From Methylocystis sp. (GTDB lineage: Bacteria; Pseudomonadota; Alphaproteobacteria; Rhizobiales; Beijerinckiaceae): a DNA stretch of 34,977 nucleotides. Below the pieces are notes generated by a model. That model had not been told where the DNA came from. It searched no databases and saw only the letters and a list, made by a program, of their open reading frames with translations. This document shows, piece by piece, positions 24,836 through 33,987 of the stretch (the stretch's first letter is position 1; each line of letters starts with the position of its first letter). The stretch spans positions 1 to 34,977 of the forward strand of contig NZ_JAKFWS010000067.1 of the NCBI RefSeq assembly GCF_021731785.1, given 5' to 3'. Position numbers and translations under genes: made by a program.

Positions 24836-25915
24836 ATGCCGCAAACTGTTCGGATCGCGCTCGACGCGATGGGCGGCGATTTTGGTCCGAAGGTGACCAT
24901 CGCGGGCGCCGCCCTGGCGTTGGAGCGGCGTCCCGACAGCCGTTTTCTGCTCGTCGGAGACGAGTCGGCGATTCGCGCCGAACTCAACCGCCATGCCCGC
25001 CTCGCCGAGCGCGCTGAGGTGCGTCACGCAGCCGTCTCGGTCCGCATGGACGACAAGCCAAGCCAGGCGCTGCGCTCCGGCCGCCGAGTCTCCTCGATGT
25101 GGCTGGCGATCGAGGCCGTCAAAAAGGGCGACGCCGACGTCGCGATCTCCGCCGGCAATACTGGCGCGCTGATGGCGATGGCGAAAGTTTGCCTGCATAC
25201 GATGGCCCGTGTCGATCGGCCCGCCCTCGCCTGTCTCTGGCCGACGCTTCGCGGCCAATCCGTCGTGCTCGACGTCGGCGCCTCGCTGGGGGCGAACGCG
25301 AGCCATCTCGTCGATCTCGCGATCATGGGCGCGGCGATGGCGCGGGTCATGCTGAATCTCGCGCGCCCCACCGTTGGCCTGCTCAATGTCGGCGCCGAGG
25401 AAATCAAGGGGATCGAGGAGGTCAAGGCCGCTTCCACCATGCTACGCGACCTTAATCTGCCCGGTTTCGACTATCGCGGTTTCGTCGAGGGCGATGGCAT
25501 CGGCAAGGGCGTTGTCGACGTCGTCGTCACGCCTGACGGCTTTACCGGCAACATCGCGCTCAAAACCGCCGAAGGGACCGCCGCGCAGATCGCCGCCTAT
25601 CTCAAACAGGCGATGGGCGGCACGCTGCTCGCCAAGCTTGGCTATGTTCTGGCGCAAGGCGCCTTCCGCGAGTTGCGCGCCAAAATGGACACTAGGGCGA
25701 CGAATGGCGGCGTGTTTCTCGGACTCGAAGGCATCGTCATCAAAAGCCATGGCGGCGCCGATTCGGTCGGCTTTGCGCGCGCCATCGAGATCGGCCACGA
25801 GATGGCCGGCGGCGATCTTCTCAATCGTATTCGCGACACTGTCGCGCTGGCGCACAGGCTCAGGGAACATGACGGCGCCGATCAGACCAGTCCGCCCCGG
25901 GAAACCGCTCAGTGA
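24836..25915 (+). CDS. plsX: Phosphate acyltransferase PlsX
   Basis: Converts acyl-ACP to acyl-phosphate for phospholipid synthesis, acting at the membrane surface; 359 residues. The diagnostic start [20 protein letters not shown] is followed by [49 protein letters not shown] and ALKTAEG, all strongly conserved in PlsX. GGAG lies 11 bases before the ATG. Its stop overlaps the fabH GTG by four bases, so the two are translationally coupled, as expected for the plsX-fabH pair. Confidence 0.97.
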   Translation: MPQTVRIALDAMGGDFGPKVTIAGAALALERRPDSRFLLVGDESAIRAELNRHARLAERAEVRHAAVSVRMDDKPSQALRSGRRVSSMWLAIEAVKKGDADVAISAGNTGALMAMAKVCLHTMARVDRPALACLWPTLRGQSVVLDVGASLGANASHLVDLAIMGAAMARVMLNLARPTVGLLNVGAEEIKGIEEVKAASTMLRDLNLPGFDYRGFVEGDGIGKGVVDVVVTPDGFTGNIALKTAEGTAAQIAAYLKQAMGGTLLAKLGYVLAQGAFRELRAKMDTRATNGGVFLGLEGIVIKSHGGADSVGFARAIEIGHEMAGGDLLNRIRDTVALAHRLREHDGADQTSPPRETAQ

Positions 25916-26901
25916 CGACAAGCATGCCTCAACTGCGCTCCGTCGTGCTCGGCGTCGGCGCCTATCTGCCTGAAAAGACGCTCACCAACGACGAGCTGGC
26001 CAAGCTCGTCGACACGAGCGACGAGTGGATCATGCAGCGTACCGGCATCAAAGAGCGCCATATCGCCGCGGAAGGCGAGACGACGTCGATGCTGGGGGAA
26101 AAGGCGGCGCGCGCGGCGCTCGCCGACGCCGGACTCAACGCCGACGACATCGACCTGATCATCGTCGGGACGTCGACGCCAGACTGGACCTTCCCTTCAA
26201 CCGCAACGCAAATTCAAGCCGCGCTCGGTATTACGCATGGCGTGGCCTTCGATCTGCAGGCGGTCTGCTCCGGGTTCGTCTTCGCTGTCGCTACAGCGGA
26301 GAAATTCCTGCGTTCGGGGTCGCACAAGCGCGCGCTCGTGATCGGGGCCGAAACCTTCTCCCGCATCATTGATTGGACCGACCGCACGACCTGCGTGCTG
26401 TTTGGCGACGGCGCCGGCGCGATGGTGCTCGAAGCGCGACCGTCTCAGGGCGGCATCGAAGAACGCGGGGTGCTGACGACGCATCTGCGCTCGGACGGAC
26501 GCCATCGCGCGAAGCTCCATGTCGACGGCGGCCCTTCCGCGACGCAGACCGTCGGCCATCTGCGCATGGAAGGCAAAGAAGTGTTCCGCTTCGCGGTCGG
26601 TCACGTCACGGACGTCGTCAAGGACGCTTTCGCCGCAACGGGACTGATGGCTGACGATCTCGACTGGTTCGTCCCCCATCAGGCCAACCGGCGAATCATC
26701 GACATGTCGGCGCAAAAGCTCGGAATTGCGCCGCAAAAAATCATCGCCACCGTGCATTTGCACGGCAACACCTCCGCCGCATCCGTGCCTCTGGCTTTAG
26801 CGGTCGCCGCGGCGGACGGACGAATCAAACGGGGCGACCTCGTCATGCTCGAAGCCGTCGGCGGCGGCTTTACGTGGGGATCGGCCCTGATACGCTGGTA
26901 A
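25912..26901 (+). CDS. fabH: Beta-ketoacyl-ACP synthase III
   Basis: Condenses acetyl-CoA with malonyl-ACP to start fatty acid synthesis; cytoplasmic, 329 residues from the GTG at 25912 or 325 from the ATG at 25924. The GTG overlaps the plsX stop (GTGA) and is therefore preferred, though weakly. The Cys-His-Asn triad is complete: Cys119 in AVCSGFVFA, His256 in VPHQANRR and Asn286 in [10 protein letters not shown]. The N-terminal [17 protein letters not shown] and the C-terminal [15 protein letters not shown] match the family. Confidence 0.97.
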   Translation: MTTSMPQLRSVVLGVGAYLPEKTLTNDELAKLVDTSDEWIMQRTGIKERHIAAEGETTSMLGEKAARAALADAGLNADDIDLIIVGTSTPDWTFPSTATQIQAALGITHGVAFDLQAVCSGFVFAVATAEKFLRSGSHKRALVIGAETFSRIIDWTDRTTCVLFGDGAGAMVLEARPSQGGIEERGVLTTHLRSDGRHRAKLHVDGGPSATQTVGHLRMEGKEVFRFAVGHVTDVVKDAFAATGLMADDLDWFVPHQANRRIIDMSAQKLGIAPQKIIATVHLHGNTSAASVPLALAVAAADGRIKRGDLVMLEAVGGGFTWGSALIRW

Positions 26902-27171
26902 GCTGGCGTAATACAATAGTAATTTCCTTAAAGCCAAATATTGGAAAGAAATATCGCGGGCGAATACAACCTGCGCTTGATTTCTGTATACAATTCTGAA
27001 AAATTCCGACAGCCGTGGAGAACCCCGCTGCGGGCGGGGGGCGCCACTCTTAATTGCGCCCGGTCGTCCCATCCGACGCGCTTCGTAGTTCAATTATGAT
27101 CAGGCGTAAGGCGGAAGATGGCCAAGGGGGACGCGACCGCTAAGCCGGACGGCTCGACGGAAGAAAGGCGT
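26902..27171 (+). promoter_or_regulatory. AT-rich leader upstream of ihfA
   Basis: About 100 bases after the fabH stop are distinctly AT-rich (TATTGG, ATATCG, TTGATTTCTGTATACAAT), unlike the surroundings, and probably hold the ihfA promoter. I cannot place -35 and -10 boxes with confidence. A CCCCGC...GCGGGG hairpin lies near 27023-27039. The last part (27118-27171) would be coding if the longer ihfA start were used. Confidence 0.4.
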
Positions 27172-27471
27172 ATGGCGGGAAGGGGCGCGTTGACTCGCTC
27201 AGACCTTGCAGACGCGATCCATCGCAAGGTCGGCATACCGCGGGCGGAGTCTGCGAAATACGTAGAAATGGTGCTCGAAGAGATTTTCGAACGCATCATC
27301 TCGCGCGAAGACGTCAAGCTGTCTTCCTTCGGCGCTTTTTTGGTGCGCGAAAAGAAAGAGCGGCTGGGACGCAATCCGAAGACGGGCGCAGGCGCGAAGA
27401 TTTCGGCGCGGCTCGTCGTCTCGTTCAAGCCCTCGAACATTCTGCGAGCGAGAATCAACGGCGACGACTGA
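27172..27471 (+). CDS. ihfA: Integration host factor subunit alpha
   Basis: DNA-bending nucleoid protein of the IHF/HU family, 99 residues, acting as a heterodimer with IhfB. ATG at 27172 is chosen because GGAAG lies 8 bases upstream and because MAGRGALTRSDLADAI aligns with the N-termini of other alphaproteobacterial IhfA proteins. An in-frame ATG at 27118 would add 18 polar residues. KLSSFGAFLVREKKERLGRNPKTG, with the intercalating proline, and the FKPSN end are family hallmarks. The turn after NPKTG reads AGAKISARLV instead of the usual EEVPISPRRV. Its position after fabH is conserved. A weak hairpin (CGGGACG/CGTCCCG at 27483-27510) follows. Confidence 0.9.
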   Translation: MAGRGALTRSDLADAIHRKVGIPRAESAKYVEMVLEEIFERIISREDVKLSSFGAFLVREKKERLGRNPKTGAGAKISARLVVSFKPSNILRARINGDD

Positions 27472-27547
27472 CATTTCGAGCACGGGACGCGCTTGAAGGG
27501 CGTCGTCCCGGCTTGACAAGCATTGGAACTCCATGCGCCAAACACGC

Positions 27548-28963
27548 ATGGCCAAAAGCCGGGCGGTCTACGTCTGTCAAAACTGCGGCGCAGCCTCATG
27601 GCGGTGGCAGGGACGCTGCGACTCCTGCGGCGAATGGAACAGCCTCGTTGAAGAATCCGGCGCCGGCGCCGCCCAGATCACCCGCCGAGCCGCCCGCGGC
27701 CGCGTCTTCGAACTTGAGGGACTCGCAGGCGAAGCCCGGTCGGCCCCGAGGATCACGACCGGCATTGATGAATTCGATCGGGTCACCGGCGGCGGATTCG
27801 TTCCAGGCTCCGTGCTGCTGCTCGGCGGCGAGCCGGGCATCGGCAAATCCACCCTGCTCATCCAGGCGTGCGCCGCTCTGGCGCGGCGCGGCGCGCGAGT
27901 CGTGTATATTTCGGGCGAGGAGGCCGTCGCGCAGGTGCGCCTGCGCGCGACCCGACTCAATCTCGCCGACGCGCCGGTGGAACTCGCCGCCGCGACTCAG
28001 GTCGAAGACATCCTCGCCACCTGTGCGACAGGCGGCCGTCCGGCGCTGATCGTGATCGATTCGATTCAGACCATGCACACCAGCATGGCGGAGTCTGCGC
28101 CCGGCACGGTGACGCAGGTGCGCGCCAGCGCCCAGGCGCTGCTCCGCCACGCCAAGACGACGGGATCGACAATCGTCCTCGTCGGTCATGTCACCAAGGA
28201 CGGGCAGGTCGCCGGCCCACGAGTCGTCGAACACATGGTCGACGCAGTGCTGTCCTTCGAGGGCGACGGCGCGCATCATTTCCGCATGTTGCGCGCCTCC
28301 AAGAATCGATTTGGCGCGACCGGCGAGATCGGCGTCTTTGAGATGACCAGCCTCGGCCTTGCCGAAGTCTCAAATCCGTCGGCGCTTTTCCTCGCCGGAC
28401 GGGACGCGGGCGCGCCCGGTGCGGCGGTGGTCGCGAGCATGGAAGGGCAGCGTCCGCTGCTTATCGAGATCCAGGCGCTCGTCGCGCCGACGTCGCTTGG
28501 CACGCCGCGGCGCGCCGTCGTCGGCTTTGAGCAGAACCGGCTCTCCATGATCCTTGCGGTGCTCGAGGCGCATGGCGGGCTGAAGCTTGGCATGCATGAC
28601 ATCTACCTCAACGTGGCTGGCGGCTTTCGCGCCGACGAGCCCGCCGCCGACCTCGCCGCCGCAGCGGCGCTCGTCTCGTCGCTCACGGGCGCTGTCCTGC
28701 CGCCCGACACGTTCTTTTTTGGCGAAATCGGACTGTCGGGCGCCGTGCGGCCAGTCATTCATCCCGGCATGCGGCTGAGCGAAGCCGGGAAGCTCGGATT
28801 CCATCACGCCGTCGTCCCGCAATCCCAACAGATTTCCGACGACGCGCGCGGCGCCGGCGTGACGATCCGCCCCTGCGCCGACGTCGGTGCCCTCGTCGCC
28901 TCCATCGCTCGCATATCGACTCGCGAAAAAACCATCGCGCGCGGCCGAAGTCCCGCGCTTTAA
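27548..28963 (+). CDS. radA: DNA repair protein RadA
   Basis: RecA-like ATPase that helps branch migration during recombinational repair; about 471 residues. The N-terminal zinc finger has Cys10, Cys13, Cys24 and Cys27 (VCQNCG, CDSCGEWN). The ATPase has Walker A GGEPGIGKST near 93-102 and the RadA-specific KNRFG at 252-256. A Lon-protease-like C-terminal domain follows (LNVAGGFRADEPAADLA, FFGEIGLSGAVRPV). ATG at 27548 gives the common MAKSR start. ATG at 27533 adds five residues and has GGAA 5 bases upstream, so it is a real alternative. Confidence 0.95.
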   Translation: MAKSRAVYVCQNCGAASWRWQGRCDSCGEWNSLVEESGAGAAQITRRAARGRVFELEGLAGEARSAPRITTGIDEFDRVTGGGFVPGSVLLLGGEPGIGKSTLLIQACAALARRGARVVYISGEEAVAQVRLRATRLNLADAPVELAAATQVEDILATCATGGRPALIVIDSIQTMHTSMAESAPGTVTQVRASAQALLRHAKTTGSTIVLVGHVTKDGQVAGPRVVEHMVDAVLSFEGDGAHHFRMLRASKNRFGATGEIGVFEMTSLGLAEVSNPSALFLAGRDAGAPGAAVVASMEGQRPLLIEIQALVAPTSLGTPRRAVVGFEQNRLSMILAVLEAHGGLKLGMHDIYLNVAGGFRADEPAADLAAAAALVSSLTGAVLPPDTFFFGEIGLSGAVRPVIHPGMRLSEAGKLGFHHAVVPQSQQISDDARGAGVTIRPCADVGALVASIARISTREKTIARGRSPAL

Positions 28964-29161
28964 TGTTTCCGGCCGGCGTCAAGATGCGTTAGAAGGCTGC
29001 CAGTGAACTAGCCGTAGGCCTGCGGGAACGACGGCGCCCGACCGAGGGCGGCGCAAAATTGACGCAGGTTCGGGAGAGGGTCGTGCAAGCGTCGCCGGAA
29101 GGCGGCCAACAGCCCATTCAGAAGCGTCGAGAGCTCGGGGCGAACAAGCAAGAGGCCAGCG

Positions 29162-29785
29162 ATGCCGTCATATCTTGATTTGGCAGTGATTACCGTCGTT
29201 TTGGTGTCGGGGATGCTCGCTCTTTTGCGCGGCTTCACCCGCGAAGTGCTTGCGATCATCTCTTGGGTCGTGGCGGCGGCGGCGGCATATTTCTTCTATC
29301 CGCTCGCCCTGCCCTACTTCAAACCATACATCAGCAAGGACGAGTTCGCTCTGGCGGCTGCGGTGGCCTCGGTGTTCTTTGTCGCCCTGATCGCCATCAC
29401 GCTCATCACGGTGAAGCTGTCGGACATCATCCTCGATTCAAAGGTCGGCGCGCTCGACCGCACGCTTGGCTTCGTGTTCGGCGCCGTTCGCGGCGCCCTG
29501 CTCGCCGTCGTCGCCTTTGTTTTTTACAGCTGGCTCGTGCCTGAAACCAATCAGCCGCAATGGATCAAAGACGCCCGCGCGAAACCGTTCCTGACGGCCG
29601 GCGGCGAGAAGCTTCGCGAAATGCTGCCCGACGATATCGACAGCATCCTGGCCAAGATCAAGGCCAAGAAGGGCGGTCCGGCGAATGAGGAGCCGCCGGC
29701 CGACCTCGAGCCCGACAAGGTCCAGCCCTCGACCGGCGACGCGGGCGCCGAGGCGGCGCCGGAGTCCGCTGGTAAGCCTGAATGA
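29162..29785 (+). CDS. cvpA: CvpA family membrane protein
   Basis: Inner-membrane protein of the colicin V production family, 207 residues; in E. coli cvpA sits directly before purF, as here. About four hydrophobic segments lie in residues 5-130 (LAVITVVLVSGMLALL, EVLAIISWVVAAAAAYFF, AVASVFFVALIAITLIT, GALLAVVAFVFYSWLV), with the family sequence LDRTLGFVFGAVRG between them. The tail from about 150 is soluble, first basic and then acidic and proline-rich, and probably cytoplasmic. AGAGG precedes the ATG by about 9 bases. The molecular role of the family is poorly known. Confidence 0.92.
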   Translation: MPSYLDLAVITVVLVSGMLALLRGFTREVLAIISWVVAAAAAYFFYPLALPYFKPYISKDEFALAAAVASVFFVALIAITLITVKLSDIILDSKVGALDRTLGFVFGAVRGALLAVVAFVFYSWLVPETNQPQWIKDARAKPFLTAGGEKLREMLPDDIDSILAKIKAKKGGPANEEPPADLEPDKVQPSTGDAGAEAAPESAGKPE

Positions 29786-29884
29786 TGGTCTTGCGGATGG
29801 ACCCCGCCGCTGGCACATATGACGGGAGTACGACGCCCGGGCGCTCTGGATTGCCGGGCGCTGGCGCGTCACGGGGGACGAAGC

Positions 29885-31381
29885 ATGACGGAGGCCGCCG
29901 AGGATTTTCACCGATCCTCATCCCGCGAGGTTGATCCGACCGACGATCTCGACGGCGACAGGCTCCGCGAATATTGCGGCGTGTTCGGCGTCTTCGATCT
30001 GCCCGACGCCGCAGCGATCGCTGCCCTGGGCCTGCATGCGCTGCAGCACCGGGGGCAGGAGGCGGCCGGCATCGTCAGTTTCGACGGCGGCCGCTTTCAC
30101 GGCGAGCGCCGACTGGGACTGGTCGGCGACCACTTTTCTCAAGAAGGCACGATCAAGCGCCTGCCCGGCCCCGCCGCCATAGGCCATGTGCGCTACGCCA
30201 CCACCGGCGAGACCATGCTGCGCAATGTGCAGCCGCTTTTCGCGGAACTGAATACGGGCGGCTTCGCGGTCGCCCATAACGGCAATCTCACCAACGCCCA
30301 GACGCTGCGGCGCGAGTTGATCCGCGAGGGCGCGATCTTCCAGTCGACCTCGGATACAGAGGTTATTCTTCATCTCGTCGCGCGCAGCCGCAAACCGCTG
30401 CTGATCGACCGCTTCATCGAAGCGCTTCGCTCGATCGAGGGCGCCTATTCGCTGGTTGCGCTCACCAACAAGAAGCTGATTGGGGCGCGCGATCCGCTCG
30501 GCATTCGTCCTCTCGTCATCGGCGAACTGAACGGCAAATACATTCTCGCGTCGGAGACCTGCGCGCTCGACATTATCGGCGCGCGCTTCGTGCGCGACGT
30601 GATGAATGGCGAGATCGTCGTGATTTCAGAAGACGGCCTGCACAGCATGCGGCCGTTTCCGCCGCAGCCGATGCGCCCGTGCATTTTCGAATATATCTAT
30701 TTCGCCCGTCCCGACTCCATCGTTCATGGCCGTCCGGTCTATGAGGTGCGCAAGGCGATGGGCGCGGAACTTGCGCGTGAACGCCCGATCGAGGCAGACG
30801 TCGTGGTGCCTGTGCCGGACTCCGGCGTGCCAGCGGCTCTCGGCTATTCGCAACAGTCCGGCGTGCCGTTCGAGCTCGGCATCATCCGCAATCACTATGT
30901 CGGGCGCACCTTCATCGAGCCCACGCAGATCGCCCGCGATTTCGGCGTGCGCATGAAGCACAGCGCCAACCGCTGCGTCATCGCCGGGAAGCGCGTGATC
31001 CTCATCGACGATTCCGTTGTGCGCGGCACGACCTCGGTGAAAATCGTGCAGATGATGCGCGACGCAGGGGCGACGGAAGTGCATTTCCTGATTTCGTCGC
31101 CGCCCATCACTCATCCCGACTACTACGGCATCGACACGCCGCAGAAGGAAAAGCTGCTCGCCGCGACGCATACGCTCGAGGAGATGCGGGAATATATCAG
31201 CTGCGACTCGCTGGCCTTCCTGTCGGTCGACGGAATCTATCGCGCCATGGGCTACGAGCGCCGCGATCCTATCCGGCCGCAGTTCACCGACCACTGTTTC
31301 ACCGGCGACTACCCTACGTCGCTGACCGACCTCGTCGGCGAAAACCGCGCGCAATTGTCGCTGCTGGCGGAGGCGAGCTGA
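29885..31381 (+). CDS. purF: Amidophosphoribosyltransferase
   Basis: First committed step of purine synthesis: PRPP plus glutamine to phosphoribosylamine; cytoplasmic, 498 residues. ATG at 29885 has GGGGGA six bases upstream; the ATG at 29819 has no comparable site. The N-terminal nucleophile is Cys31 in EYCGVFGVFDL, so a propeptide of about 30 residues must be removed, as in the Bacillus type of enzyme. LHALQHRGQEAAGI, GHVRYATTGE and AHNGNLTNA form the glutaminase domain. VILIDDSVVRGTTSVKIV is the PRPP-binding motif of the transferase domain. It lies 99 bases after cvpA. Confidence 0.97.
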   Translation: MTEAAEDFHRSSSREVDPTDDLDGDRLREYCGVFGVFDLPDAAAIAALGLHALQHRGQEAAGIVSFDGGRFHGERRLGLVGDHFSQEGTIKRLPGPAAIGHVRYATTGETMLRNVQPLFAELNTGGFAVAHNGNLTNAQTLRRELIREGAIFQSTSDTEVILHLVARSRKPLLIDRFIEALRSIEGAYSLVALTNKKLIGARDPLGIRPLVIGELNGKYILASETCALDIIGARFVRDVMNGEIVVISEDGLHSMRPFPPQPMRPCIFEYIYFARPDSIVHGRPVYEVRKAMGAELARERPIEADVVVPVPDSGVPAALGYSQQSGVPFELGIIRNHYVGRTFIEPTQIARDFGVRMKHSANRCVIAGKRVILIDDSVVRGTTSVKIVQMMRDAGATEVHFLISSPPITHPDYYGIDTPQKEKLLAATHTLEEMREYISCDSLAFLSVDGIYRAMGYERRDPIRPQFTDHCFTGDYPTSLTDLVGENRAQLSLLAEAS

Positions 31382-31521
31382 GCGGATGCGCTGGCTCATG
31401 TCCGCATGGCGATCGATGCTGGTTCGCTAGCGAGCGCAGCTTCGGTATTTGAACAATGTGCGACATTTTTCGGGTCTGCCAATCGAGCTCATCAATCCCT
31501 GACTTCACTGGCGGATAATTC

Positions 31522-32268
31522 TTGCGTCCTCCCCCTTCCCCCCGCATCGCACTTGTCACCGGCGCATCGCGCGGCATCGGGCGCGCCCTCGCGCTCGAAC
31601 TCGCCCGCACGGGAGCGCATATCGTCGCATTGGCGCGCACGCAGGGCGCGCTCGAAGAACTCGATGATGAGATTCGCGCGCTCGGCGGCGAGGCCACGCT
31701 CGTCCCATGCGATCTTGGCGATTTCGACGCGCTCGATCGTCTCGGCGCGGCGCTGTTCGAGCGCTGGGGCAAGCTCGACGTCTTCGTCGGCAATGCAGGG
31801 GTGCTCGGCCCTCTGTCGCCGCTCGCCCACGTCGACCCGAAAGACTGGAACAGGGTGATCGCCGTCAATGTCACAGCGAATTGGCGGCTGATCCGTTCGC
31901 TCGACCCGCTTCTGCGCGCATCTGGCGCCGGGCGCGTCGTCTTCATCACGTCAGGCGCGGCGCACCGCGCGACGATGAAGCCGTTCTGGGGGCCTTATGC
32001 GATCGCGAAGGCCGCGCTCGAAGCGATGGCCCGCACTTACGCCGCCGAAACAGCCGGCGACGGCGTTACGGTGATGCTGGCCAATCCCGGCCCGCTGCGC
32101 ACGCGCATGCGCGCGCAGGCGATGCCGGGCGAGGATCCGATGACGCTCAAAACCCCAGAGGAATTCGCAAAAAAATGCCTCGCGCTGCTGGCGCCGGAAT
32201 GGCGCGAGAGCGCGAGGCTTTACGATTTCCCCACCGACCGGCTGCTGAGTTTTTCCGAGCCGGTCTGA
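31522..32268 (+). CDS. Short-chain dehydrogenase/reductase (SDR)
   Basis: Classical SDR oxidoreductase, 248 residues. The TTG at 31522 follows a GGCGGA by six bases and is the only suitable start before the Rossmann motif TGASRGIG (13-20). GNAG, Ser144 in ITSGAA, and YxxxK as YAIAK (Tyr159, Lys163) complete the active site. ANPGPLRTRMRAQAM is the usual loop after the sixth strand. An SDR gene after purF is a recurring order in Hyphomicrobiales. Substrate and the NAD or NADP preference are unknown. Confidence 0.9.
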   Translation: MRPPPSPRIALVTGASRGIGRALALELARTGAHIVALARTQGALEELDDEIRALGGEATLVPCDLGDFDALDRLGAALFERWGKLDVFVGNAGVLGPLSPLAHVDPKDWNRVIAVNVTANWRLIRSLDPLLRASGAGRVVFITSGAAHRATMKPFWGPYAIAKAALEAMARTYAAETAGDGVTVMLANPGPLRTRMRAQAMPGEDPMTLKTPEEFAKKCLALLAPEWRESARLYDFPTDRLLSFSEPV

Positions 32269-32292
32269 GCCACGCAGCTTGACGCCGAAGCG

Positions 32293-32841
32293 TTAGCCGT
32301 GGCGCCAATGCCCGTGGTGATGATGGAAATGGTGGCGGCGCGGCATCGGCGGAGGCGGCGGCGGAACATAGGCGAGCGTCAAGCGCTCCACGCCCGCGGT
32401 CCATCCCACGCCGGCGCCTGCTTCCACCGAGAAAGGCTGCAACGAGAAAGTGTTGTCGGAACCGCCGACGAGAATCGCGCCGCCGCCGCCGACCCCAACC
32501 TTGGCCGATACTTCGGGGCCCATATAGGCGCCGGAAAGAGCGCCCGGACCAATGTGTCTCGTCGCCGCCACGACGCCCCACGCAAGTTCGCCAGGACCAT
32601 TGATCGTCAGATTGGCGCCAACCTTGGTGAGGGCGCCGATATAATGAGCCGGAATCGCGCCTTCTGCATCGTCACGGTAGATGCAGTCCATCTGCTGATT
32701 TTCGACCACAACGCTAATGCTGTTTCCAGCCAAGCGACACTGCAAGGTGCCGACGCGATCGCCCGCGAACGCGCTCGCTGGCGCCAACAGCGCTAGCAGG
32801 CAGGCGCCGCTCACCGCACGACCCAAACCAACTTTCAGCAT
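32293..32841 (-). CDS. DUF992 secreted protein with histidine-rich tail
   Basis: A 182-residue exported protein of the DUF992 family, whose function is unknown. ATG at 32839-32841 has GAGGAGG upstream and is followed at once by a signal peptide (VSGACLLALLAPASAFAG); the longer frame to 33012 is not needed. The mature part has VGTLQCRLAGNSISVVVENQQMDCIYR with two cysteines, then glycine-rich beta-type segments (KVGVGGGGAILVGGSDNTF, GAGVGWTAGVERLTLAYV). The C-terminus is unusual: six prolines, then PRRHHFHHHHGHWRHG with eight histidines, a likely metal-binding tail. It is convergent with the SDR gene and divergent from the EcsC gene. Confidence 0.8.
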   Translation of the reverse strand: MLKVGLGRAVSGACLLALLAPASAFAGDRVGTLQCRLAGNSISVVVENQQMDCIYRDDAEGAIPAHYIGALTKVGANLTINGPGELAWGVVAATRHIGPGALSGAYMGPEVSAKVGVGGGGAILVGGSDNTFSLQPFSVEAGAGVGWTAGVERLTLAYVPPPPPPMPRRHHFHHHHGHWRHG

Positions 32842-33115
32842 CCGTCCTCCTCTTGCCGATCTGCGACAGCCGCGCCTGAAGCGGAGCCGCGAACGCACGC
32901 TTAGCAGTATTGCGCCCTGCAGTACAGGACGCGGGCCGAAATGCAACAGCGCCGCTCCAGGCAGACACAGAACAGACATCATTTGCCGGAAGCATCCCGT
33001 GCGCGGGCGCACGCGCCTCGCGGATCGGCGTTTTTATCGTCACGCCTTTGCAGCGCTTGCAAAGGCCGCGGAAGAGTCCGATTTTAGCTGCAATCGAAAA
33101 AGCCCAGGCCCATCG

Positions 33116-33970
33116 GTGACGAATTCTCATCCGCTTCCCGTTGTCGTCGACGCGGGGTTGTCGCAGTCAGACGTCGAAGCCCTGCGGTCCGCCGTCGCGG
33201 CGCTGGAACGACAGAGTTTTGCGTCGCGGCTGGCAGGATTGGCGAGTCGACAGTTAGGCTTCGGCTCTTTGACATTGCCGCCCCGTCTGCAGGCGGCGGC
33301 GACGGCCGCTACGCAAAAAGCGCTCGCCGCAGCGATGAAAATGGCGATGGCGAGCCTCGACGCACAGCCAAGAAAGGATTCGGTGCGGATCCACCGACGT
33401 CTCGCGGCGCTTGCCGGAGGCGTCGGCGGTGCCGTCGGGCTTGCCAGCCTGCCGATCGAACTGCCGGTGTCGACGACGATCATGCTGCGCTCGATCGCGG
33501 AAATCGCGCAGACGGAGGGAGAGGACATGCGTCAACCGGGTGCGGCTCTCGCCTGCCTGGAGGTTTTCGCGCTGGGCGGACACTCCGCCGAGGGAAACGT
33601 TCTTGAGGGCGGCTATCTTGCGCTGCGCGCCGTACTCGCGAAATCCGTGTCGGACGCGGCGCGCTTTCTGACTGTCTGGCAGGTTTCCGGCGAGGCCGCG
33701 CCTGCGCTTGCCCGTCTGATCGGCGCGATTGGGGCGCGTTTTGGAGTCGTCGTCTCGCAAAAAACCGCGGCGCAAGCTGTCCCGGTGATCGGGGCGATCA
33801 GCGGCGCAGCCATCAACGTCGCCTTCACCGAGCACTTCCAGAGTCTGGCGCGCGGACATTTCATCGTCCGCCGACTCGAGCGAGTCTACGGCCCCGCCAT
33901 GGTGCATGCCGAATACGCCAAAATCGCCCGTTCCGAGGGCTATTGGGATGACCCGTCGCAGGCCGCCTGA
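33116..33970 (+). CDS. EcsC family protein
   Basis: A 284-residue protein resembling the EcsC family, named after the third gene of the Bacillus ecs locus; the biochemical role is not known. GTG at 33116 is chosen because the upstream part of the open frame runs antisense to the DUF992 gene and reads like non-coding sequence; the ribosome binding site is weak. Recognisable parts are RIHRRLAALAGGVGGAVGLASLPIELPVSTTIMLRSIAEIA, LACLEVFALGG, QKTAAQAVPVIGAISGAAINVAFTEHFQ, and the C-terminal HFIVRRLERVYG. Two hydrophobic glycine/alanine stretches suggest membrane association. It ends 17 bases from the convergent AlgX-like gene. Confidence 0.82.
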   Translation: MTNSHPLPVVVDAGLSQSDVEALRSAVAALERQSFASRLAGLASRQLGFGSLTLPPRLQAAATAATQKALAAAMKMAMASLDAQPRKDSVRIHRRLAALAGGVGGAVGLASLPIELPVSTTIMLRSIAEIAQTEGEDMRQPGAALACLEVFALGGHSAEGNVLEGGYLALRAVLAKSVSDAARFLTVWQVSGEAAPALARLIGAIGARFGVVVSQKTAAQAVPVIGAISGAAINVAFTEHFQSLARGHFIVRRLERVYGPAMVHAEYAKIARSEGYWDDPSQAA

Positions 33971-33987
33971 TCCGCGCGACAAGGGCT

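Noticed and set aside
29162-29785. cvpA as part of a bacteriocin system
   Set aside because: The family name is historical. The gene is the usual purF neighbour, and no toxin, immunity or export gene is present.
29837-29862. Direct repeat CCGGGCGCT twice, 17 bases apart, before purF
   Set aside because: Nine-base repeats are common in such GC-rich sequence, and no regulator or riboswitch pattern accompanies them.
32717-33115. Upstream extension of the EcsC frame
   Set aside because: It runs antisense to the DUF992 gene with its signal peptide and ribosome binding site, and shows no protein-like pattern.
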